From Sphingomonas ginkgonis (lineage in GTDB: Bacteria > Pseudomonadota > Alphaproteobacteria > Sphingomonadales > Sphingomonadaceae), in the NCBI RefSeq assembly GCF_003970925.1, contig NZ_RWJF01000001.1, positions 1,668,501 through 1,732,500 on the forward strand: a stretch of 64,000 nt of DNA. Reading direction: 5' to 3'. The notes below the pieces were generated by a model, which was not told where the DNA came from, made no database searches, and saw only the letters and a list, made by a program, of their open reading frames with translations. The position numbers and the translations under genes are program-made. Positions 27,799 to 36,510 of the stretch are shown here, piece after piece (position 1 is the stretch's first letter; each line of letters opens with the position of its first letter).

Positions 27799-28950
27799 AT
27801 GAACGCGATTGCTGGCGGATTCACGAGGCCTGCGCACGAGCCGGGATCTGGCGAAGGCGTCTGGCTGACCTCGGGCGACATGCTGCGCCATCAGTTCGAC
27901 AGCTCGCCCGATTGCCTGTTCTTCGTGCGTTCGGACGCGGGTGGGCAGCTGGTCTACGCGGACGTGAACAACACCGCGCTGAAGCAGCTGGGACAGCCCT
28001 TGCACGCGGTGCTCGGGCGAGCACCCAAGAGCCTGATGCCGGGCGCGGCCGGAGAAGCGATCCAGACCGACCTCGAACGGGTATTCACCAGCGGCGAGCC
28101 CTTCAGCTCTTCGCCGATGCTGGACCTGCCGGACGCCTCGGGGCTGAGCTACGATGCGACCTACACGCCGGTGCGCAACGATGCGGGGCAGATCGTCGGC
28201 GTGTTCGGGCGGGCCCGGGACGTGACCGCGCTTCGGCAAGCCGAGCAAGCGAGCCGGCAGTCCTTCAAGATGGACGCGCTGGGATCGCTGGCCGGCGGGG
28301 TGGCGCACGATTTCAACAATCTCCTGTCCGAGCTGATCGCCTGCCTGACGCTGATCGACCGGCACACCGGCGAGGAGGAAACCCGCGAGCTGGTTCAGGA
28401 CGGATTGCGCGCGCTGGAGCGGGGAAGCTCGCTGACCGGTCGCCTACTCGCCTTCGCCCGCCCGCAGCCGCTGGAAAAGCGGTGCGTCGACCTGCGCGGG
28501 CAGCTGGAAGACCTGGGTCGGATGCTCAGGCGCACGCTGGGCCGCCGGATCATCGTCCGGATCGACGTCGACGCGGATCTCCGCAAGGTCATGGTCGACG
28601 TCAACGAGCTGGAGCTGGCGATCATCAACCTGGCGGTGAACGCGCGGGATGCGATGCCGGACGGCGGAACGCTGACCGTGCGCGCGCGGAACGTCGAGAC
28701 GGAGGAGGAGCCATGTCTCGCGCCCGGTTCCTTCGTCCGCCTGAGCGTCGTCGATACGGGCACCGGGATGGACGCGGCGACCCTGGCCCATGCGGTGGAG
28801 CCCTTCTTCACCACCAAGGCCGAAGGCAAGGGCACCGGCCTCGGGCTCAGCATCGTCTCGTCGATGGCCGCGCAGCTTGGCGGGGCGATGCGGCTGACCA
28901 GCCGGCCGGGCGAAGGCAGCCAGGTCGATCTCCTCCTGCCGGCCTGCTGA
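27799..28950 (+). CDS. PAS-containing sensor histidine kinase
   Basis: 383 aa. An N-terminal PAS domain (HQFDSSPDCLFFVRSDAGGQLVYADVN, then FGRARDVTALRQAEQ) is followed by an H-box SLAGGVAHDFNNLLSEL with His170, then an ATPase domain with NLAVNARDAMPDGGTL, DTGTGMD and GTGLGLSIVSSMAAQLGG. The HDFNN H-box is of the same class as in CckA, but there is no membrane anchor and no receiver, so it is a cytoplasmic kinase of unknown partner. The chosen ATG has GGGGGA in front; an upstream GTG at 27727 would extend it by 24 residues. The 266 bases upstream hold no gene. Confidence 0.88.
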   Translation: MNAIAGGFTRPAHEPGSGEGVWLTSGDMLRHQFDSSPDCLFFVRSDAGGQLVYADVNNTALKQLGQPLHAVLGRAPKSLMPGAAGEAIQTDLERVFTSGEPFSSSPMLDLPDASGLSYDATYTPVRNDAGQIVGVFGRARDVTALRQAEQASRQSFKMDALGSLAGGVAHDFNNLLSELIACLTLIDRHTGEEETRELVQDGLRALERGSSLTGRLLAFARPQPLEKRCVDLRGQLEDLGRMLRRTLGRRIIVRIDVDADLRKVMVDVNELELAIINLAVNARDAMPDGGTLTVRARNVETEEEPCLAPGSFVRLSVVDTGTGMDAATLAHAVEPFFTTKAEGKGTGLGLSIVSSMAAQLGGAMRLTSRPGEGSQVDLLLPAC

Positions 28951-28993
28951 GCGGACCCGGCCGAAAAGCGCGGTCGGCCGCAACCGGGCGGTC

Positions 28994-29019
28994 GGAACGG
29001 CGGCCTGAAAAGGACCGTT
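28994..29019 (+). promoter_or_regulatory. Candidate EcfG (general stress sigma) promoter
   Basis: GGAAC at 28994-28998, 17 bases, then CGTT at 29016-29019. This matches the alphaproteobacterial EcfG consensus GGAAC-N16/17-CGTT exactly. It sits 25 bases before the ATG of the small membrane protein gene at 29045, in the correct orientation. Confidence 0.7.
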
Positions 29020-29020
29020 C

Positions 29021-29038
29021 ACCTCCGCACGTGGAGGT
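29021..29038 (+). promoter_or_regulatory. Hairpin overlapping the ribosome-binding site
   Basis: ACCTCC (29021-29026) can pair with GGAGGT (29033-29038), which is the Shine-Dalgarno of the gene at 29045. If transcription starts about 6-8 bases after the EcfG -10 element, the 5' arm would be only partly transcribed, so the pairing may matter only for longer transcripts. Confidence 0.4.
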
Positions 29039-29044
29039 AAGCGT

Positions 29045-29452
29045 ATGGACATGAAGAAGGTCGGCCTCGGACTCGGGGTCTTCAGCATCGGGCTCGGCGC
29101 GCTCGAGGTGACGGCGCCGGGCTGGATCGCGAAGAAGCTCGGTCTCGAAGGCTCGAAGACGGCGGAGACCACGACCCGGATCTTCGGTGCCCGCGAATTG
29201 CTGGCCGGAGCGATGTTGCTGCGCGGGCCGGCGGTGTCCACCAATGCCTGGAACCGGGTGATCGGCGATACCGTCGACGCGGGAGCGCTGCTGCTGGCGC
29301 TGCGCAGCTCGACCAAGAAGGGCGCGGTCGCCGGGGCGCTCGCTTTCGTTGCCGGGGCGGCGGCGCTCGACTGGTGGGCGGCGCAGGGCTTGGACCAGGA
29401 GACCGGGCGGACTTTCCCGGTGATCGTGGATCGCGAACCCGTCGGCGGTTGA
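29045..29452 (+). CDS. Small membrane protein under a stress-type promoter
   Basis: A 135-aa protein with three hydrophobic stretches, at about residues 6-24 (GLGLGVFSIGLGALEV), 46-62 and 96-112 (KGAVAGALAFVAGAAALDWWAA). MDMKKVGLGLGVFSIGLG and TTRIFGARELLAGAMLL resemble small proteins often annotated as cyclase/dehydrase-related or DUF4267-like, but I cannot fix the family. A perfect EcfG-type promoter just upstream suggests general-stress induction. Ribosome-binding site GGAGG. Confidence 0.72.
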   Translation: MDMKKVGLGLGVFSIGLGALEVTAPGWIAKKLGLEGSKTAETTTRIFGARELLAGAMLLRGPAVSTNAWNRVIGDTVDAGALLLALRSSTKKGAVAGALAFVAGAAALDWWAAQGLDQETGRTFPVIVDREPVGG

Positions 29453-29482
29453 ACCCGGCGGCCGGGAGCCCATCTCGGCGGC

Positions 29483-30520
29483 ATGCCCAAACTTTCCGTC
29501 CTCGACCTCGCGCCGATCACCGAAGGGAGCGATGCCGGCGAGGCGCTCCGACGCTCGGGCGAGCTGGCCGCGCATGCCGAGGCGCTCGGCTACAATCGCT
29601 ACTGGATGGCCGAGCACCATTCGATGGTCGGGATCGCCAGCGCGGCCACGGCGGTCGGGCTAGCCTATGTCGGCACCCGGACCAGCCGGATCCGCATCGG
29701 CGCCGGGGGGATCATGCTGCCCAACCACGCGCCGCTGATCATCGCCGAGCAGTTCGGGACCCTCGACGCGCTGTTTCCCGGCCGGATCGACCTCGGACTC
29801 GGCCGTGCGCCGGGGACAGACCAGGCCGCGGCATACGCCATGCGCCGCAATCTCACTGCCGACGAGAACCAGTTCCTGCGCGACGTGCTGGAGCTGATTG
29901 GATACTTCAAGGGCGAGAACGGACGGGTCCGGGCCGTCCCCGGCGAGGGTGCGAACGTTCCCGTCTGGATTCTCGGGTCCTCGACCTATGGGGCGCAGCT
30001 CGCGGCCATGCTCGGGCTGCCTTACGCCTTCGCCTCGCATTTCGCGCCGCAGATGATGGATCAGGCCGTTCGGGTCTATCGCGAGACGTTCCGGCCGTCC
30101 GAATGGCTGGCCGAGCCCTATTTGATGATGGGTTTCAACGCGATCGTCGCCGACAGCGACGAAGAGGCGCGGCTTCTGGCCACGTCGATCCAGCAGGCCG
30201 TGGTTGCGCTGCGCACCGGTCAGCCCCGGCAGCTCCCGCCGCCGGTGGAGGGTTATGCCGACATGCTGCCGATGGAAGCGCGGCTGATGATCGACCAGTT
30301 CCTGTCCCAGGCGGCGATCGGCGCTCCCGACACCGCTAAGGCAGCGCTGGACGCCTTCGCCGCCCGAACGGGTGCGGACGAGTTGATGGTGACGAGCCAG
30401 ATCTTCGACTTCGACGCGCGCAAGCGGAGCTACGAGCTGTTGATGGCGGTTGCGGGGGAGGGCGGCGCGCCGGCGACCACGGCAGCCCCTGCCGATGAGG
30501 AACTGGCGACGGTCTCCTGA
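29483..30520 (+). CDS. LLM-class flavin-dependent oxidoreductase (luciferase-like)
   Basis: 345 aa, starting [91 protein letters not shown] and a late [18 protein letters not shown] are the pattern of the MsnO8/YhbW group of bacterial luciferase-like monooxygenases, which use FMNH2 (or F420 in other taxa) and oxygen. The substrate cannot be inferred. It lies 30 bases after the stress membrane protein gene and may share its promoter. Confidence 0.9.
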   Translation: MPKLSVLDLAPITEGSDAGEALRRSGELAAHAEALGYNRYWMAEHHSMVGIASAATAVGLAYVGTRTSRIRIGAGGIMLPNHAPLIIAEQFGTLDALFPGRIDLGLGRAPGTDQAAAYAMRRNLTADENQFLRDVLELIGYFKGENGRVRAVPGEGANVPVWILGSSTYGAQLAAMLGLPYAFASHFAPQMMDQAVRVYRETFRPSEWLAEPYLMMGFNAIVADSDEEARLLATSIQQAVVALRTGQPRQLPPPVEGYADMLPMEARLMIDQFLSQAAIGAPDTAKAALDAFAARTGADELMVTSQIFDFDARKRSYELLMAVAGEGGAPATTAAPADEELATVS

Positions 30521-30543
30521 GACCCGATCGTCCGGGGGGTCCG

Positions 30544-31218
30544 TCAGACCCCGACTTCGAGCTTGGTGAAGCGAACGGCCATGAGCGGGTCGGTCGATAT
30601 CTCTCCCGCCTCGTCCTTGGTCACCAGGCTGAGCTGCTGGGCCTCCTTGTCGCCGAGCGGGATGACGAGCCGGCCGCCGGCTTTCAGCTGGTCCAGCAGC
30701 GCGGGCGGGACTTCGCTGGCGGCAGCAGTGACCAGGATCGCGTCGAACGGGGCGTTCGCCTCCCAGCCGCGGGTGCCGTCGCCGACCCGCACCTCGACGC
30801 CGAGCCCGAGCGCGGCGAAGCGCGCCTGCGCGGCCTCGGCGAACTCCTCCACCACCTCGACGCTCCACACACGGGCGCCCATCTCGGCCATCACGGCGGC
30901 CTGGTAGCCGAGGCCCGTGCCGATCTCGAGCACCCGCTGTTCGGGTTGGAGTTCCAGCAGGTCGATCATCAGCGCGCCGATGAAAGGCTGCGAGAGCGTC
31001 TTGTCGAAGCCGATCGGGAGCGGCGAGTCCTGGTAGGCCACCGCCATCAACTGGGAGGGCACGAAGAGGTGGCGCGGCACGTCCATCATCGCCCGGTGGA
31101 GGCCGGTCGGGAGGTGCTCCCGCCCGATGTCATCGCTGGCGAGATCGTAATGCATGTCGACGAGCTCGACCATGTGCCGGCGAAGGATCGCCAGGTGCTG
31201 CTCGGTCATCGGTTTCAT
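30544..31218 (-). CDS. pcm: Protein-L-isoaspartate O-methyltransferase family protein
   Basis: 224 aa, SAM-dependent methyltransferase that repairs isoaspartyl residues. Key motifs: DVPRHLFVPSQLMAVAYQDSPLPIGFDKTLSQPFI (substrate-side loop), motif I VLEIGTGLGYQAAVMAEMG, VEVRVGDGTRGWEANAPFDAILVTAAA, LKAGGRLVIPLG. The start chosen (31218, MKPMTEQHLAIL) gives normal length; the longer frame adds 39 unrelated residues. Converges on the LLM gene, divergent from the hydrolase gene at 31422. Confidence 0.92.
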   Translation of the reverse strand: MKPMTEQHLAILRRHMVELVDMHYDLASDDIGREHLPTGLHRAMMDVPRHLFVPSQLMAVAYQDSPLPIGFDKTLSQPFIGALMIDLLELQPEQRVLEIGTGLGYQAAVMAEMGARVWSVEVVEEFAEAAQARFAALGLGVEVRVGDGTRGWEANAPFDAILVTAAASEVPPALLDQLKAGGRLVIPLGDKEAQQLSLVTKDEAGEISTDPLMAVRFTKLEVGV

Positions 31219-31421
31219 GGGACGGGCCTTTCGATGGGCGAACGGCCGTGAGGCGAGGGACGTTCCCCAGCGAGCCGCCGAAGACCGGGCCTGCGCCCAC
31301 GCGCTCCGCGGTTCGGCGCCCCCCTGCGGTTGCATCCCGGCAGCCGGCCTGACAAGCGGAGAAGCATGATTACGCTGATCGATCCGAATGCCTCGTGCTG
31401 CCCTGCTCTGGAGTGGCGGCC

Positions 31422-32177
31422 ATGACTGCCACCAGTCTCCAGCGTTGGACGGCGTCGGACGGAGTCGAGCTGGCCTATCATGAGGTCGGCGCGGGACGAG
31501 CGGTCATCCTGCTGCACGGGCTCTTCTCGGACGCGCAGCTCAACTGGGTAAAGTTCGGCCATGCCGCTCGGCTCGAGGCGGCGGGATTCCGCGTGATCAT
31601 GCCGGACCTCCGCGCCCATGGGGCATCGGGCAAGCCGCACGACCCGGCCTGCTACCCGCCGGGCATCCTGGCGCGCGACCTCAGGGAGCTGGTCGCCGGG
31701 CTGAGTCTCGCTGACTATGACCTCGGTGGCTTCTCGCTGGGCGGCCGGACAACGGTCCAGGCAGTCGGCGAAGGCGCCCAGCCTCGGCGTGCGGTGCTCG
31801 GCGGGATGGGGATCGAGGGTCTGCAGCGCTGGGTGCTGCGCAAGCGCTTCTTCCTCGACGCGATCGACGGCTTCGACGCGTTCGACCGTGGCGACCCGCA
31901 CTGGCTGACGGTCCAGTTCATGAAGAGCCAGAAGATCGACCGCGTTGCCGCCCGCCTGCTGCTCGACGGGTTCGAGGATGCCCGGATGGACTGGCTCGAG
32001 GCCTTCACCATGCCGACGCTGGTGGTCTGCGGGACCGAGGATCATGACAATGGCTCGGCGCTGGAGCTCAGTCAGCGGCTGCCGAACGCGATCTACGTGC
32101 CGGTGCCGGGGACCCACATGAGCAGCGTGACCAAGCCCGAGCTTGGTCATGCTATCGCTCAGTTCCTCGCGGGCTGA
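31422..32177 (+). CDS. Alpha/beta-hydrolase
   Basis: 251 aa. Oxyanion region VILLHGLFSDAQLNW, nucleophile elbow GFSLGG (Ser), acid in VVCGTEDHDNGS and the catalytic His in VPGTHMSSV, giving a complete triad. No signal peptide, so a cytoplasmic esterase- or haloperoxidase-like enzyme of unknown substrate. The ATG at 31422 is preferred; an ATG at 31395 would add nine residues. Single gene; the 203 bases between it and pcm are a divergent promoter region. Confidence 0.87.
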   Translation: MTATSLQRWTASDGVELAYHEVGAGRAVILLHGLFSDAQLNWVKFGHAARLEAAGFRVIMPDLRAHGASGKPHDPACYPPGILARDLRELVAGLSLADYDLGGFSLGGRTTVQAVGEGAQPRRAVLGGMGIEGLQRWVLRKRFFLDAIDGFDAFDRGDPHWLTVQFMKSQKIDRVAARLLLDGFEDARMDWLEAFTMPTLVVCGTEDHDNGSALELSQRLPNAIYVPVPGTHMSSVTKPELGHAIAQFLAG

Positions 32178-32263
32178 CGTTCGTCGAAAAGCGCGCGGGA
32201 GCGCTTGACCGGGTAGGTGCCAGCGGCAACGCTCAACCTTTCCATTCTGTCATGTGGGGCCCG

Positions 32264-34138
32264 ATGAAGTCTCTTGCCGCTGTCTCCCTCGTCGCGCTGG
32301 CGCTCGCCGGCTGTGCGACCACGTCCGCTCCTCCTGCCGCAATGGCCGCGGCGCAGCCGGACGGCGCCGCGCTCGGCGCCGCGACACCCGAGACTGTTCC
32401 GACGGCCGAGCAGGCCCGCGCCTTCGTTGCCGGAGTCGAGAAGGAGCTGTTCGATCTCGGGGTGATCTCTGCCCGGGCCTCGTGGGTGAACGCGACCTAC
32501 ATCACCGACGATACCGACGCGATCGCCGCCTACTTCGGGACGATCGGGACCGAGAAGGGCGTGCAATATGCGAAGGAGGCGGCGCGCTATGCACGGGCGC
32601 CTGGGCTTGATCCGGACACGGCGCGCAAGCTGAACATCCTGCGCGGGGCACTGGTGCTCGCGGCGCCCTCGACCCCGGGCTCGGCGGCGGAGCTCAACGA
32701 CATCACCACCCGCCTCCAGTCCACCTACGGCAAGGGACGGGCGAGCCTCGACGGCAAGCCGGTGACGGGCGACGTCGCCGAGGAGAAGATGGGTACGCTG
32801 CGCGATCCCGCACGGACGAAGGAGCTGTGGACCAGCTGGCACCAGAATGTCGGTCGGCCGATGCGCGCCGACTATATCAAGATGGTCGGTATCGCGAACC
32901 AGGGCGCCAAGGAGCTCGGCTATGCCGACACCGGGGCAATGTGGCGGTCGCAGTATGACATGACCCCCGAGCAGTTCTCGGCGATGTACGACCGGCTGTG
33001 GAGCGAGGTGAAGCCGCTCTACGACCAGCTGCACTGCTACACGCGGGCCAAGCTCAGCCAGAAATATGGCCCCGCCGTGCAGCCCGCAAGCGGCCCGATC
33101 CGCGCCGACCTGCTCGGCAACATGTGGGCGCAGGAATGGGGCAACATCTACGACGTGGTCGCGCCCAAGGGGGCGGGCGACATCGGCTACGACCTCACCG
33201 ACCTGCTCGCGAAGAAGAAGTACACGCCCGAGCAGATGGTCCGCACCGGCGAGCGCTTCTACACCTCTCTCGGTTTCCCCGCGCTTCCCGCGACCTTCTG
33301 GACGAACAGCCAGATCGTCCGGCCGCGCGACCGCGAGGTGATCTGCCATGCCTCGGCCTGGGACGTGAACAACAAGGACGACCTGCGCATCAAGATGTGC
33401 ACCAAGGTCAACGCCGACGACTTCGTGACCATCCATCACGAGCTCGGGCATAATTTCTACCAGCGCGCCTACAACCAGCAGCCCTATCTCTATCTCAATG
33501 GCGCCAATGATGGCTTTCACGAAGCCATCGGCGACTTCATCGCGCTGTCGGTCACGCCGGAGTATCTGGTGCAGATCGGGCTGCTCGACCGCTCGCGGGT
33601 GCCGAGTGCGGACAAGGACATCGGGCTGCTGCTCCGGCAGGCGATGGACAAGGTCGCCTTCCTGCCGTTCGGGCTGATGGTCGACAAATGGCGCTGGGGC
33701 GTGTTCGACGGCTCCATCCCGTCCTCGGGCTACGAGAAGGGCTGGACGGATCTGCGCCGCCAGTACCAGGGGATTACCCCGCCCGCCGAGCGCAGCGAAG
33801 CCGACTTCGACCCGGGCGCCAAGTTCCACATCCCGGCGAACACGCCTTACGCGCGCTACTTCCTCGCCCGCATTCTCCAGTTCCAGTTCTACAAGGCGGC
33901 CTGCGACATGAGCGGGTGGAAGGGCCCGCTTCATCGCTGCAGCTTCTACGGCAACAAGGAAGTCGGCCAGCGGCTGAACGCAATGCTGGCGATGGGCGCG
34001 TCCAAGCCCTGGCCGGACGCGCTGCAGGCGTTCACCGGCAGCCGCGAGATGTCGGGCCGGCCGATGCTCGAATATTTCGCGCCGCTCCAGCAATGGCTGG
34101 AGAAGCAGAACGCGGGGAAGAGCTGCGGCTGGAGCTGA
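32264..34138 (+). CDS. M2-family peptidyl-dipeptidase (ACE-like), lipoprotein
   Basis: 624 aa, related to angiotensin-converting enzyme, which removes C-terminal dipeptides. The signal MKSLAAVSLVALALAGC gives a lipobox Cys17. The zinc site HELGH is at residues 392-396 and the third ligand Glu420 lies in GFHEAIGDF, the spacing seen in M2 enzymes; QYDMTPEQFSAMYDRLW, LLGNMWAQEW and PFGLMVDKWRW are also typical. An in-frame ATG at 32252 adds four residues; GGGG lies before the ATG at 32264. With the M13 lipoprotein at 13674 this gives two surface or periplasmic zinc peptidases for peptide nutrition. No operon partner. Confidence 0.92.
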   Translation: MKSLAAVSLVALALAGCATTSAPPAAMAAAQPDGAALGAATPETVPTAEQARAFVAGVEKELFDLGVISARASWVNATYITDDTDAIAAYFGTIGTEKGVQYAKEAARYARAPGLDPDTARKLNILRGALVLAAPSTPGSAAELNDITTRLQSTYGKGRASLDGKPVTGDVAEEKMGTLRDPARTKELWTSWHQNVGRPMRADYIKMVGIANQGAKELGYADTGAMWRSQYDMTPEQFSAMYDRLWSEVKPLYDQLHCYTRAKLSQKYGPAVQPASGPIRADLLGNMWAQEWGNIYDVVAPKGAGDIGYDLTDLLAKKKYTPEQMVRTGERFYTSLGFPALPATFWTNSQIVRPRDREVICHASAWDVNNKDDLRIKMCTKVNADDFVTIHHELGHNFYQRAYNQQPYLYLNGANDGFHEAIGDFIALSVTPEYLVQIGLLDRSRVPSADKDIGLLLRQAMDKVAFLPFGLMVDKWRWGVFDGSIPSSGYEKGWTDLRRQYQGITPPAERSEADFDPGAKFHIPANTPYARYFLARILQFQFYKAACDMSGWKGPLHRCSFYGNKEVGQRLNAMLAMGASKPWPDALQAFTGSREMSGRPMLEYFAPLQQWLEKQNAGKSCGWS

Positions 34139-34141
34139 GCG

Positions 34142-35218
34142 TCAGCTGGTGGAGCCGGCGGCGCGGATGCGCCGTTCGGCTTCCTCCGTGCCGATGTCGC
34201 GTTGCTCGCGGCGCGTAGCGAGCATGAACGCCCCGCCGGCCAGCGCCGCCAGTCCGCCCACGATCGCCGCCGTGGCGACGGGATGCAGCTGGGCCTCGAG
34301 GTAGAGCGAGGTCTGGCGGGTGAAGGGCAACTGGTTGCTCTCGGTCCGACCGTCGGCGCGGGGCTCGAAGAGGTTGTCCGCCGCCCCGGGGCCGGGCGGC
34401 ACCGTGGTCGTCTGCAGCGGTTCGCCGCCGACGAGTTCCATGCCCTTGTCCGCCAGCCGCGGCACCGCCGGGGCAAGCAGGGCGATGCCGAGACCGCCTC
34501 CACCCACATACAGGGTCCGGCGCTTGTGGGCGGCCGCGAAGCAGATCGCCTTCGCGGCCAGCTCCACGTCGTAGATGGGCTGGGGTAGCCGGGCCGGGCG
34601 GTCGAGCTTGTTGCGCGCGTGCTCGGGATAGGGGGTGTCGATCGCGGCGGGCTTGATCAGGGTCACGCTGATGTCGGCGTCGTCCTTCTCGAGTTCCATC
34701 CGCAGTGCATCGGTGAACTGCATGACTGCCGCCTTCATCGCGGCATAAGGAGCCTGCAGCGGGATCGCGCGGTTGCTGAGCACCGAACCGACGTTGATCA
34801 GCGCACCGCCCTTGCCCTTGAGATGGCGAACCGCGGCCATGCTGCCCTGGACGAGCCCGAAATAGCCCACGTCAAACACTCGCCGGTGCTCCTCCGGGCT
34901 GACATCCTCGAGCTTGGCGTAGAGCGCCGTGGCGGCGTTGTTGACCCAGGTGTCGAACCCGCCGAACTCCTCGATCGCGCGCTCGGCGATGCGATCGGCC
35001 GCTCCCGCATCGGCCACGTCGACGGCGATGCTGATCGCCTGACCGCCCTTGTTGCGAATCCCGACCACGGCCTCGTCAAGCGCCTCGGCATTGCGGGCGG
35101 CAAGGACGACGCGGGCGCCGGCAGCCGCCGCGCGACGGGCGGTCGCAAGCCCGATCCCGGACGAGGCGCCGGTGATGATGATGGTCTGGTCGGCGAGGGC
35201 TTTGAGCGGATTGGGCAA
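34142..35218 (-). CDS. Short-chain dehydrogenase with C-terminal membrane segment
   Basis: 358 aa if started at the TTG at 35218, which is preceded by GGAG; frame upstream of it is arginine-rich and crosses a terminator hairpin. The SDR core has TGASSGIGLATA, VVLAARN, NNAATALYAKLEDV, the catalytic Ser in INVGSVLSNRA and YAAMK (Tyr, Lys). Residues about 260-358 form an extension with a predicted membrane helix (VATAAIVGGLAALAGGAFML) and a basic tail, so it is probably attached to the inner membrane. Related SDR proteins with such tails are common in sphingomonads; substrate unknown. Confidence 0.85.
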   Translation of the reverse strand: MPNPLKALADQTIIITGASSGIGLATARRAAAAGARVVLAARNAEALDEAVVGIRNKGGQAISIAVDVADAGAADRIAERAIEEFGGFDTWVNNAATALYAKLEDVSPEEHRRVFDVGYFGLVQGSMAAVRHLKGKGGALINVGSVLSNRAIPLQAPYAAMKAAVMQFTDALRMELEKDDADISVTLIKPAAIDTPYPEHARNKLDRPARLPQPIYDVELAAKAICFAAAHKRRTLYVGGGGLGIALLAPAVPRLADKGMELVGGEPLQTTTVPPGPGAADNLFEPRADGRTESNQLPFTRQTSLYLEAQLHPVATAAIVGGLAALAGGAFMLATRREQRDIGTEEAERRIRAAGSTS

Positions 35219-35255
35219 GAGGGTCTCCGTTGGGGGCGATCTGGTCCGGATGTGA

Positions 35256-35279
35256 GAAGGGGCGCCGCAGCGCCCCTTC
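35256..35279 (-). terminator. Perfect 10-bp hairpin between SDR and the upstream gene
   Basis: GAAGGGGCGC (35256-35265) pairs with GCGCCCCTTC (35270-35279) across a four-base loop. It follows the end of the minus-strand gene at 35293 and precedes the SDR start. No long U-tract. Confidence 0.65.
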
Positions 35280-35292
35280 CTGTGCTTGACGA

Positions 35293-35838
35293 TCAATAGG
35301 CGATGGCTCCGACCTGGCTCTGGTCCGGGACGGTGCTGCTGTCGCCGCTCTGCTTGAGCGAAAGCGCCTCGTTGGCGATGTCCGTCTGGCTCTTCCTGCT
35401 GCGACGGCCTGAGCTCATCCGCTGGGACTTGGCCTCGCTTGCCGAGTCCATGCCGGTCAACGGCGACTGGTCGGCCGAGTCATCGCTGCCCACGAGCTTG
35501 CCCGAAACCTCGCTCACCTTGTCGGTGAGGTTGGAGACCTGCTCACCGACGGCGGCGCGCTTGGCGAAGAGGAAGGCACCGGCACTGGCGGCGACGCCGG
35601 CGATCGCCGCGGTCGTCAGCGGACGCGACTTGATCGCCTCGATGAAGCCGCCGGCATAGCCGCCCGCCTGCTCGCGCGCCGAGGCGCCCGAGCGCGACTT
35701 GGCGGTGCTGCTCTTGGCGCGGCTGGTGCTGGTCGAGCGGCTGCCGCCGGTCGAGCTGTTGCGGTTCTTGCCGCGAGCGGTGATGGTGGTTCCGGTGGTG
35801 CGGCGCGAGCCGCCGTTGGATTTACGCGTGGTGGCCAC
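35293..35838 (-). CDS. Basic low-complexity protein with a single membrane segment
   Basis: 181 aa. Residues 1-50 are Ser/Thr/Arg/Lys/Gly-rich (RRTTGTTITARGKNRNS, then SRSTSTSRAKSSTAKSRSG). A hydrophobic stretch follows at about residues 73-93 (RPLTTAAIAGVAASAGAFLFA) and then an amphipathic acidic segment (EQVSNLTDKVSEVSGKLVG). This organisation resembles small envelope or stress proteins; the basic N-terminal part could bind nucleic acid. I recognise no named family. An EcfG-like promoter lies 30-54 bases upstream. Confidence 0.72.
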   Translation of the reverse strand: MATTRKSNGGSRRTTGTTITARGKNRNSSTGGSRSTSTSRAKSSTAKSRSGASAREQAGGYAGGFIEAIKSRPLTTAAIAGVAASAGAFLFAKRAAVGEQVSNLTDKVSEVSGKLVGSDDSADQSPLTGMDSASEAKSQRMSSGRRSRKSQTDIANEALSLKQSGDSSTVPDQSQVGAIAY

Positions 35839-35867
35839 TGCAATTCTCCCATGAGTTTTGCAGTCAC

Positions 35868-35892
35868 AACGCCCACCCGCCGCAACCGTTCA
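35868..35892 (-). promoter_or_regulatory. Candidate EcfG-type promoter
   Basis: Read on the minus strand: TGAAC, 16 bases, CGTT; one mismatch from GGAAC-N16/17-CGTT. The -10 element ends 30 bases before the ATG of the gene at 35838, leaving a leader of about 23 bases. Confidence 0.45.
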
Positions 35893-35933
35893 ACTGTCGG
35901 TGGCGGCGGGTGTAAGGGAACGGGTGAAACGGC

Positions 35934-36410
35934 TCAGAGCTGGCCGAGCAGCGTCTCCCCGCTAGACGCGGAATATTCGCCCGGCTTCTCGACGTTGAGC
36001 TGCTCGACCATGCCGTCGTTGACGAGCATGGAGTAGCGCTGGCTGCGCGTTCCCATGCCGAAGCCCGACCCGTCCATGGTGAGCCCAAGCGCCTGGGCGA
36101 ACTCGCCGTTGCCGTCGGCAAGCATGGTGATGTCGCCGCTGCCCTGGGCCTGGTTCCAGGCGCCCATGACGAAGGCGTCGTTGACGCTGGTGCAGGCGAT
36201 CTCGTCGACGCCCTTGGCCTTCATTTCGTCGGCCTTCTCGACGAAGCTCGGCAGGTGACGCGCGGAGCAGGTCGGGGTGAACGCCCCCGGGACCGCGAAC
36301 AGCGCCACCTTCTTGCCCGCGAAATAGTCGCCGCTGGTCGTCGGCTGCGGGCCGTCGGCTGTGGCGAGGGTGAGCTTCACGTCAGGGATCCTGTCGCCGA
36401 CCTTAATCAT
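35934..36410 (-). CDS. Prx5-type peroxiredoxin
   Basis: 158 aa thiol peroxidase. MIKVGDRIPDVKLTLATADGPQPTT leads to the active site VPGAFTPTCSARHLPSF with the peroxidatic Cys, then VDEIACTSVNDAFVMGAWNQA, a second Cys. It belongs to the atypical 2-Cys/Prx5 group that in bacteria usually takes electrons from glutaredoxin or thioredoxin. The start has GGAGAG in front; a longer open frame upstream has no family similarity. Divergent from the yqgE-like gene at 36511. Confidence 0.93.
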   Translation of the reverse strand: MIKVGDRIPDVKLTLATADGPQPTTSGDYFAGKKVALFAVPGAFTPTCSARHLPSFVEKADEMKAKGVDEIACTSVNDAFVMGAWNQAQGSGDITMLADGNGEFAQALGLTMDGSGFGMGTRSQRYSMLVNDGMVEQLNVEKPGEYSASSGETLLGQL

Positions 36411-36510
36411 TTTGTCTCTCCGCTGAAATGGGGTGGGCGCGACATAGGCGGTGCTTTTCACGCGCTCAAGCGGGGTTGCCGCCGTCCCGCCCGCCCTCCA
36501 TGCTAGGAGG

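Noticed and set aside
32159..34093. Minus-strand open frame of 644 codons opposite the M2 peptidase
   Set aside because: The plus-strand gene has complete zinc motifs and a lipoprotein signal; the antisense frame is a GC-bias artefact.
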